From: Taudactylus pleione
Taxonomy: Eukaryota > Chordata > Amphibia > Anura > Myobatrachidae
Assembly (NCBI GenBank): GCA_031769625.1
Contig: JAUIMM010001251.1
Coordinates: forward strand, 186,001-250,000
DNA: 64,000 nt
Direction of reading: 5' to 3'
The first letter of the stretch is position 1, and each line of letters begins with the position of its first letter. A program made the position numbers and the translations under genes. The notes beneath the pieces are model-generated. The model saw nothing but the letters and a program-made list of their open reading frames with translations, did not search any database and was not told where the DNA came from. Positions 57,176 through 64,000 of this stretch are shown one piece after another.

Positions 57176-57613
57176 GACAGGGGGAGATTGAGTGTTAATG
57201 TCATTGCTGCAAAGCTATATACAGTAAATGTCAGTGGGGGCGCTGGGGTATCAGCTTATAGGAATATATATACTCCTATAAGTGGAGTTAGAAACGCCCT
57301 TTGGGTGGAGCAGACCACGCCCCCACAACGGCATGCCGGGATGCGCGCGGTGCATTCTACGGCTATCTGCAATCTCCCTCAAAGTGTTTTTCAAAAGTAG
57401 GCAAATATGCTACATGTGTTCTTACAACAGGGAAATATAACGGGGCAGTTGCGGCTGTTTGGCTGGGGCTACAATGCTGTCCAAAACTAAGAGGAGCCCC
57501 ACCTGTAGCCCCAGCTTCACAACCACATCTATAAAGGGCTGTTACAATGTCACTAATGCTCAGGTCATATCCGTATGTGACTGATGGACATGCGTTGGTG
57601 ATAATCCGTCTAT
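57176..57613. other. Unique flank with small GC-rich patch
   Basis: 57290-57365 is relatively CpG-rich and includes CACGCCCCCAC (KLF/EGR-like) and ATGCGCGCGGTGC. No ORF of note follows. 57440-57540 has AGTTGCGGCTGTTTGGC and AGCCCC-rich inverted pieces. Confidence 0.35.
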
Positions 57614-57900
57614 GGGCCCGATTCACAGATGTGCGCTATTTGCATCGCTGCTGCGTCTTAGGACATGGTAATGCCGCAGTAGGTTTCTGAAGGCTTAACA
57701 TGGGTGCTGAAATCGGGGCAGTAGGGAGGTATGAGTTTTGTGAAACGGTCACTGCCCCTCCCCAAATGGCCGCAGCAGGTCAATCATGTTGTTCCTTAGG
57801 GGTCTCTCTGAGAGATCACTGTTCGCAGTACAGATCCTGAGCATGCGCCCATTGGCCACCATCAGAGTTATACGCATCAGATCTTCTGTCCCTTCCTTAC
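57614..57900. mobile_element. Partial DNA element related to 23590-24675
   Basis: It starts GGGCCCGATTCACAGATG, a diverged form of the GGGCCTGATTCAGA terminus. It later carries GTACAGATCCTGAGCATGCG and GAGTTATACGCATC, parallel to 24598-24640. The right end is missing or unrecognisable. Confidence 0.5.
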
Positions 57901-58936
57901 CCTGACGCTACATCATTGTGCTGGAACCGTGCCCACGGCACACCCTCAGAAGAACAGAGAGGGGGCCTTTAAGGTGCTTCACCGTGTCCCCAATAATATA
58001 AAACCCCAATTCATGTAGCTTGCATGGAACATGCTGCCAGCTCCTCATGATCATGATATTACGGATTTATCTCCTCTGTTTGGAGACGTGGATCACAGGG
58101 ACCTGCACCAGATAAAACTTGTTCATCTTATTTTAATGGTGTCAGTTTTTCATGGGTGAAGTTCCCGGGATCTCATTATCACAGACAGATTCTTTCCAGA
58201 CCTGCAGATTCCTTTGCATTAATGTATCATGGAGAATCTGTGTCTGTACAGATACATAATACAGCTCTAAGCCTCTTATATCCCTTCTATCCCATATTGT
58301 GTGCATGGCGAGGCTGATGCATATGTATTAGGGGGTAACGGCCGCTCTGCGCTGACATGTAGCCGGCAGTGCTTAAGCCCTATGATAAACTAATTGCGGA
58401 ATATTCCTTCTGCAGAAAATCCACTGCATATTAATAAAGCTGGAAGTGTGGAGTCTGGTAATGGCATGCTCGCCGACTTTCTGGCTGCCCCCCGCAGGAG
58501 GGGACAGCTAGGTCAACGCTGCAGGGGGGTGTGATGGTGGCTGGTGCGGGGACGTGGCAGCATAATTTAATTATCGCGGCCCGCCCACTGCTTTACAATT
58601 CCGATGGTTATACCATCGAGTAGTTGCAATGCGATGACTAGTTACCATCACATCGCTGGATTTGATGCCAGGACCCCTGCAATCATTCGAGGCCAGGCTT
58701 CCGATGCCCATCCCTAGCAGCCATTAGGTGTGGTCACACCTCTTTTCTTTCCTGAGTGGGCGGATTCCTCCAATCACATACAGAATCCATGGCTCACTGT
58801 CGCCACCTAGTTTGGTATTGCAACCCATCCCCCTTCCCACCTCAAAACCTCTGAGATGAGCAAGTTGGGATGAAGCATTTTTATTTTCACATCAGGGCCC
58901 TTCACCACATCCATGAATATAATCCAGACTTTTCTA
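57901..58936. other. Unassigned DNA
   Basis: No gene seen. 58560-58730 contains inverted pieces (GATGGTTATACCATCG at 58603-58618; GCGATGACTAGTTACCATCA) and may be another old MITE. Confidence 0.35.
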
Positions 58937-59085
58937 TCATCTGGCGGACTCATCATCCAAGTTTCTGGGTCTTTTCTTTTTATTCTGACTTGATGGCACT
59001 TTTATAGGTTTCCGTAAATCGCTCAGCAGTTGTTTGATAATACTTTTAACTTTCGCAAAAAAAATTTCCATTTGAAAAACTTCTC
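58937..59085 (-). pseudogene. C-terminal coding remnant (part 2), unknown protein
   Basis: Read on the minus strand from 59083, one frame is open for 48 codons to TGA (58939-58937): EVFQMEIFFAKVKSIIKQLL, then a basic segment with KKKRPRNLDDESAR. The helix-like amphipathic stretch and the basic cluster near the C-terminus look protein-like. The frame begins exactly at the edge of a MITE (59086-59496), and a matching coding stretch resumes on its other side. I do not recognise the protein. Confidence 0.45.
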
Positions 59086-59496
59086 AAGGCCCCCATACAT
59101 CAGAGATGGATTGCAGCAATCGTGCAATTTGCAATCGATTGTGTATAAAAATCTGCAATGTATGGGCTTCACAGATCGCAGATTGCAACCAAAAAGTGAT
59201 TGGAATTGTTTAATCAGATTGTCCAACATGTTGGATTTCACAGATCGATTGGGGCTGTAGATTGCTAGTGTATGGACATGATCAGCAGATTTGCAGACCG
59301 TTTCTAGCAAAATGATGGGCCTTTATGGGCCTTTCAAGATTGCCAGATCTGTGTTTGCTGAAATCGATCTGCAAATCACTGGAAAAGATCTGTAGTGTAT
59401 GGGCGCAGATTGCTCAATTGGGAAATCCTAAGATCGGGCAATAAATCTTCAAATTGTTCAATTGTGGTTTTCAGATTGCTGATGTATGGGGGCCTT
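59086..59496. mobile_element. MITE inserted in a coding remnant
   Basis: AAGGCCCCCATACATCAG (59086-59103) and CTGATGTATGGGGGCCTT (59479-59496) are perfect 18-bp inverted repeats. The interior is rich in CAGATC/GATCTG and CAATC/GATTG pairs. The flanking 8-mers (AACTTCTC on the left, AACCCTTT on the right) match only partly. At 411 bp it has no transposase. Confidence 0.88.
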
Positions 59497-59920
59497 AACC
59501 CTTTTCTATGAACCTCTAGCCTGGCATTCTCTGTAGCTGCACACATTTCTTTTTGGCTGTATTTCCTCACATCAGACAACAGGTCAGGACCTTCATGCTG
59601 GAGACTTTTTGTAATGTCTGGAATCAAGGAAGCAGCCTCAGAGACAGCAACTGTCCCTAGGAGGTCACATTTTTTCAATTTCACTGTATTATCGCCACAT
59701 TGATCAATCAAGTTACTTCAGTAAAGACTTTGAATGACTCCACGGAGGCATTGTGTCGACCAGGACACTGTTGTTCTTTTTTTGGTTTGCACCCAACACA
59801 GAATGATTCTGAGAAGTTGTCCTTTGCTTTGTGCGAACATCTGGGTTTATAACCTGGGACTCCTTCGGTGCGGCCGTCAGCCAGCTCATGCGCGAGCAGC
59901 AGGTGACACTGGGAGGGATC
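59497..59920 (-). pseudogene. Coding remnant (part 1), unknown protein
   Basis: On the minus strand, 59711-59497 is open for 71 codons, with runs such as LIDQCGDNTVKLKKCDLLG and LLSDVRKYSQKEMCAATENA. Upstream, in a frame shifted by one base, 59920-59713 reads ...KDNFSESFCVGCKPKKEQQ...ASVESFKVFTEVT. The two parts join if one base was lost near 59712. Together with 58937-59085 this suggests an intron-free coding region of at least 180 codons. It is consistent with a retrocopy or with one large exon, broken by a frameshift and a MITE. There is no recognisable domain, so the family is unknown. Confidence 0.42.
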
Positions 59921-59941
59921 CTATTGGTACGTCTGCTGTAA
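59813..59941 (+). other. Alternative plus-strand exon-like frame
   Basis: The same DNA read on the plus strand is open from 59813 to TAA at 59941. It has a stretch of strongly GC-ending codons at 59861-59902 (SFGAAVSQLMREQQ) followed by GTGACA, a possible splice donor. It competes with the minus-strand reading. I rank the minus strand higher because its frame continues on both sides of the MITE. Confidence 0.25.
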
Positions 59942-60684
59942 GATGCCCCAAGGCTTCTATTAAGCAAGTTACATATAGATGTCTTTGCCTATCTGGAAGA
60001 ATGGTTTTTGCTTTCTGGAGCTTGATGAATACGGGGAATATGGTCAAACCTCTGTAAATAGCATTTTCTGTTGTTTGACTGGATGTTTGAGGATAGCGCA
60101 TCCCTGCTTTCTGTGAGTGGGAACCTGCTACTCAGTAGTGAGCGATACTTGCTGACACTTCCAATGTTTTTGTAGTTGTCAGTCAGGAAGATTTATGTTT
60201 AGTTGGTGCTTTTTTTTTTAAAGTTTTATTTGATTTCTTAGCTTAAAACTGCCTGCGGTCAGTTGTACTCTGTTCGCACATGTGCAGAGTGACTCCTGGG
60301 TCATAAACCAGAAAGTCCTGACATCGCAAAGAACTGCTCTTATCGGAAACACTGTCCTTTTGCTTAAATGATCATGCATACAGCGTTACTAAATGCCAGT
60401 ATGCAAGAGATCGCTGGCGGGATGCACAGCATACAAAATGCTATACAGGAGGCACCCCGCCCACTAAGTCCACGAGCTCCAGGATTACACTGTAAGGAAC
60501 ATAATATAAAGTCCACACAATATTGTGAAACAGCAGTGGCTGCACCGGGGTCAATGACACCCGCTGCGGTAAACAGCCCCCACCTCTTAAAAGGGGTCTC
60601 ATGGGAAGGGGCTCTGAGGAAGGAATTTACATTACTCCTGGGGCGTGCCCTGCATTCCCGGAGATGCTGGGAAACCCCCTGGGA
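59942..60684. other. Unassigned DNA
   Basis: The plus-strand open frame at 60368-60706 (starting MIMHTALLNASMQEIAGGMH) has no known domain and its end runs into a transposon terminus, so I do not call it a gene. T-rich at 60211-60235. Confidence 0.35.
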
Positions 60685-62319
60685 CCAGAGGCGGATTTAC
60701 TGCTAGACAATCCTGGCACACGCTTAGGGCCCAGCAGGTCCCAGGGGGCATGGCTGCCTGGGATGTATAATGGAGCAGTTCAGCCGCAGAGGACATTTGC
60801 TTGCTGCCAGGCTCCAGCAGACAGGCTGTAAATGTCACTCTCAACGCGCATTAGATAGCGCGCACCACTCTGTCTCCTCCTCTCCTGCACTGTGTCACTG
60901 TGTGCACATCACATGCACAGAGACCGAGTGAGGAGAGGAGAACAGGAAGACAGTGAGGCGCTCTGCTGACTCAGGATTTGCGTATGGGAGGTAAGTTGTC
61001 TGCTGGCGCCTCTATTGTCTTCAGCAAGGGAGGAGGGCTATGGGTGGTGAGGTGCCTGACAGTACCATTACTGTTTGCAGCAGGGGGGGGCAGGGCCGTC
61101 TCCAGGCATGATCCATACGTGCGGACGCACAGAGGCGTTGGGGTCCAGCTTTAGAAGATCTCCGCACTCCACCCACCTATTGCCGTTATTATTTTAAGCT
61201 CAGGGGAAGGGTGCAGTGAGGAAGGGGCGGAGGGGGAGTATGGGACGGAGCTGGGTGCCGAGACACCTCGCACTGGTGTTCAAAGTTTTAATAAAATACT
61301 TTTTATGTTCCTTTTTAGGGCCGTTTTCAATTGCCTATGAAAAGCCGTTCTGACGTCATTTCGCCTGTCGGAAACTTTCCGCCCAATTCAATTGCAATTA
61401 CTTTTCGCCTAAGCAGATAGTCAATGCATTCAGATAGGCGGAAAAGATTTGCCTCTGAAAGGGGGCAGAAAAAAGTGCAGTTTTGGGGTGCAAAGTTGCT
61501 GGAACCCCTGTGCAGTGTTAGGACAGTCCCCCAAAGGAAAACTGCTTAAAAAAAAAAAAAAGTAAAGAAAAACCATTAGAACACCCCCAAAAAGTATTCA
61601 TTTTGGGGGGCAAAAGTGCAAAGTTGGGGGATAAACATAAAAACTAGCGAAATAGACTCCAGGGGGGTCCCCAAGTATGCCCCAGGTGTTTTCTTTTCTT
61701 TGCAGGTGTTTGCGGCAGGTGGTTTTTCCATGATTTTTAAAACTTTACTTTAGCAACTATTAAATATGCTGACCCCCATTTTCATGTACCCCAAATTTGC
61801 GGGGACTAGTTATTTTGAAGAAAAAATATTGCTAAATGCTATTTTCCACCCCATATGAAAATACGCTAAATAGCACCTACTGAGACCATTAAGTACCCCA
61901 AATACCTTTAGCAGGGCTATTCGGGGGTATCCATAGTGATCCCCAATGGCTGTGCATCTTTTGGGGGGTGTCCGGCTGATTTGGACTTTTCCCTGATCTA
62001 AGTTTCTCCGGGATGCGATCTTGCGTCCTTTGCAATTGCATAGGGCCAATCGCGGGGACGAGCGCGATACTTTTCCGGAGGCAAAACTGGTGATGACGGT
62101 GAAAAGTTTGGGACTTTTCGCCGGCAATTGAATACGGCCTATATGTTTGTGATGTCAGTAATGCTTAAAGTTATAAAAAGTTGAATATAAGGAGGAAAAA
62201 TGGCGAATAATGTAAGGGAAATAAATCGGGAATGAAAATAGTGTTATGGATTGTTTGAGGAAGGGGGGCCCCTAATTGGTATCTTGCTTAGGGCCCCATG
62301 AGGTCTAAATCCGCCTGAG
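60685..62319. mobile_element. hAT-like non-autonomous element with nested insertion
   Basis: The left end CAGAGGCGGATTTACTGC and the right end CTAAATCCGCCTGAG (62305-62319) are inverted. Inner mirrors GCTTAGGGCCCAGCAGG and TTGCTTAGGGCCCCATGAG occur near the ends. It contains another transposon-like terminus (CAGGGCCGTCTCCAGGCATG at 61091) and the complete MITE at 61318-62140. I found no convincing target duplication. Confidence 0.65.
61318..62140. mobile_element. MITE of the GGGCCGTATTCAATTGCC family, nested
   Basis: GGGCCGTTTTCAATTGCC on the left and GGCAATTGAATACGGCC on the right are inverted repeats. Further mirrors are GAAAAG/CTTTTC and GTTTCCG/CGGAAA type blocks. A related fragment lies at 12712-12822. 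It lies inside the larger hAT-like element, so it inserted later. Confidence 0.75.
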
Positions 62320-62906
62320 ACTGTGCCTGCACTGCCGGCTCCTCCCCAGTGACAGAAGCCAGGTGCTGCACAATAATGTCAGTGGCTCCCTGTCGCTGCA
62401 GAGGAGCCGGCATATTTGGGTCACCCCCTGGAAGATGGGTCCACATCCCCCACACCCCCCTTGTGACACCTCTGTGAAACAGTCCCAGCACATCACAAAT
62501 GCAGTGGAAGTACTTACAGCGCCAATGTTCTCTGTTCTGGATCTCAGCTCCCTCTTTTATATAAATGAATCCCAAAATCCCACTGGTGTAGTATCTGTCA
62601 ATAAAAAGCATAACAGGAGCGCTCCATAGTGCAATAACAACATTATTTTAATGTAATAAAATACCACATAAAACCTCAACCCTGTAGGAAATGCTCCACC
62701 AAATATAGAATACATTAGTGCTTATCACCAAATGCAGTTCAGTTGCTTCCGTACCTCCCCTTACTATGTACATATGCGGCTAGAGCCGGTGGAGGTCTTG
62801 CACCACGCTGTAAGTACTTCCTGTACAATCCTGGTAGGCTGGAAGCTGGATAGCGGATGGATTTGGGAGCACGGTCGGTACGTCACTAGGCCATACCCTA
62901 ATGTGC
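62320..62906. other. Old interspersed repeat, unassigned
   Basis: The sequence around CAGGAGCGCTCCATAGTGCA (62612) and AAGTACTTACAGCG/CTGTAAGTACTTCC (62507, 62810) is internally inverted at long range and looks repeat-derived. I cannot name it. No gene. Confidence 0.35.
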
Positions 62907-63187
62907 AGGGCTGGCAACAGAAATCTTGGGCCCCCTATCCCCTCCCAGTAGGTTCATGCAGGTCGGCCATTGCCTCATCCCCAACTGTGTCTCTCAACCT
63001 TATCCCCCGTGTCTCTCCAGCCTCATCCTTGCCTGGGTTGCACAAGCTTTAACCCTCATCTCTCCAGCACCATCCATGTGTCTCCAGCCTCTTCTCCCTA
63101 TGTCTCTCCATCTCCAGCCATCCACTCATCTCCTCTGTGTCTCTCAGCTTCATTCCCCACCCGTGTCTTTCAGCTAGATCTCCCAAC
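62907..63187. repeat. TC-rich degenerate tandem, hAT-like start
   Basis: CAGGGCTGGCAACAGAAATC (62908) resembles a hAT terminus. It is followed by diverged units of CCTCATCCCC and TGTGTCTCTC, which resume after the MITE at 63728-63840. Confidence 0.55.
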
Positions 63188-63190
63188 ACT

Positions 63191-63727
63191 GGGCCTGATT
63201 CAGAGCCGAACGCTCTGACCAGAGCGCTCGCTCTGAATCAGGGCCCTCCTCCATGAAAATGGAGCGTACGCTCGATTAGCTGTGGGTGACCATCCACAGC
63301 TTATGCGAGCGTCCATGATGATGGTCGCGATGGTCAAGACCATCGCGACCATCGGGCATGCGACTGAGACCCTGCAGTAGGGTCTCGCTGCCGCAAGCCC
63401 TGGAGTGATTTTGGCTCTCAGAGCCAAAATCACTCCCACTGACATCACTAGTGATGTCAGTGGGGCCGGCTTCAGACGGTAGGCGTTCCCATGGGAACGC
63501 CTCCGTCTGGCAGCCACGCCGCCAGCACGCCCACCAAAGGGGGCATGCTGTCAATCAACATCGACAGCACGCCCCCTTTGGTGCGAGACCCGGAGCGACT
63601 GAGAGCCCGTCGCTATCCGGGTCTTGCGCATACGCACAACGGAGCTCCCTCCGTCTGCATGCGCAGTGGGGCAACATCGACCCGCTTGCGAGCGTCCTGT
63701 GCTCGCGAGCGGGTCTGAATGACCCCC
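63191..63727 (-). mobile_element. Multi-hairpin MITE, family M copy 3
   Basis: The left end GGGCCTGATTCAGAG and the right end GGGTCTGAATGACCCCC are inverted. ACT lies just outside both ends (63188-63190 and 63728-63730). It is in the opposite orientation to copies 1 and 2. Hairpins in order: CTCTGACCAGAGCGCTCGC, GGTCGCGATGGTCAAGACC (63324-63342), GAGACCCTGCAGTAGGGTCTC, TTTTGGCTCTCAGAGCCAAA, TGACATCACTAGTGATGTCA (63440-63459), GGCGTTCCCATGGGAACGCC (63482-63501), and ACCAAAGGGGGCATGC with its mirror. It sits inside the TC-rich tandem. Confidence 0.8.
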
Positions 63728-63730
63728 ACT

Positions 63731-64000
63731 GTGTCTCTCAGCTTCATTCCCAAGACCCTGTGTCTCTGCTTCATTCCCCAGACCCTGGGTCTCTCGGCCT
63801 CAAAGCCAGACCCTGGGTCTCTCAGCCTCAAAGCCAGCCTGGCTCTTCGCTCTGTGCCCCAGCGGCGTGAGATCATGATGTCGCGCACGCTGCTGGCACC
63901 AATAAAACTATTTTGTTCCGGGCTGCCGGAGGTGGCGTGGCCTTTCTCCGACTCACTCTGTCTGTCCGTGTCTCTGTGCCCTGCAGAGGCTAGGGGGACA
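63731..64000. other. TC-rich tandem remainder and window edge
   Basis: CTGGGTCTCTCAGCCTCAAAG repeats about twice, followed by unassigned sequence running out of the window. No gene seen. Confidence 0.4.

Noticed and set aside
60368..60706. 112-codon ORF starting MIMHTALLNAS
   Set aside because: No recognised domain, and it runs into the terminal repeat of a hAT-like element. Kept only as a note.

Overview
This window looks like non-coding DNA from a large, repeat-rich vertebrate genome, most likely an amphibian (probably a frog). The evidence is a decayed DIRS-type tyrosine-recombinase retrotransposon, a Ty3/Gypsy integrase scrap, CR1/L2-type LINE pieces, a Tc1/mariner MITE, and many hAT-like or multi-hairpin MITEs. 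No intact protein-coding gene is visible. Bacterial features (operons, RBSs, CRISPR) are absent.

Layout. 1-2160: AT-rich unique DNA with a LINE scrap and one MITE. 2167-3712: a TG/TA microsatellite running into a 33-bp minisatellite. 3713-3970: a small CpG-dense island that resembles a housekeeping promoter. On its minus strand an ATG is followed directly by a GTGAGT splice donor. 3990-5056: a 28-bp minisatellite. 5105-9399: several hairpin-rich MITEs. 9405-10735: a 39-bp minisatellite that is open in several frames. 10736-16900: unique DNA with hAT MITEs (one with a perfect 8-bp target duplication), an L2-like tail and the Gypsy fragment. 17400-22520: the DIRS element, with gag, RT, RNase H and tyrosine recombinase all broken. 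22645-23580: a 43-bp minisatellite whose every unit carries a perfect AP-1 heptamer (22 copies). 23590-26060: MITEs.

26075-57175, about half of the window, is one continuous GT-rich satellite. Its basic monomer is GGATCTAGTA followed by a variable (TG)n and a G-run. It is divided into blocks of sequence variants and carries several scales of higher-order duplication (about 72/95 bp, 226 bp, 410 bp, 875 bp, 1.25 kb and possibly 3.7 kb). 57176-64000 is unique DNA with more MITEs. It includes a decayed minus-strand coding remnant (58937-59920) split by a MITE, and a nested hAT-like element.

There is no pathway here. The leads worth following are the giant satellite, the AP-1 minisatellite, the CpG-island exon-1 candidate, the MITE-interrupted coding remnant and the multi-hairpin MITE family flanked by ACT. 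All family assignments were made by eye, without database searches.
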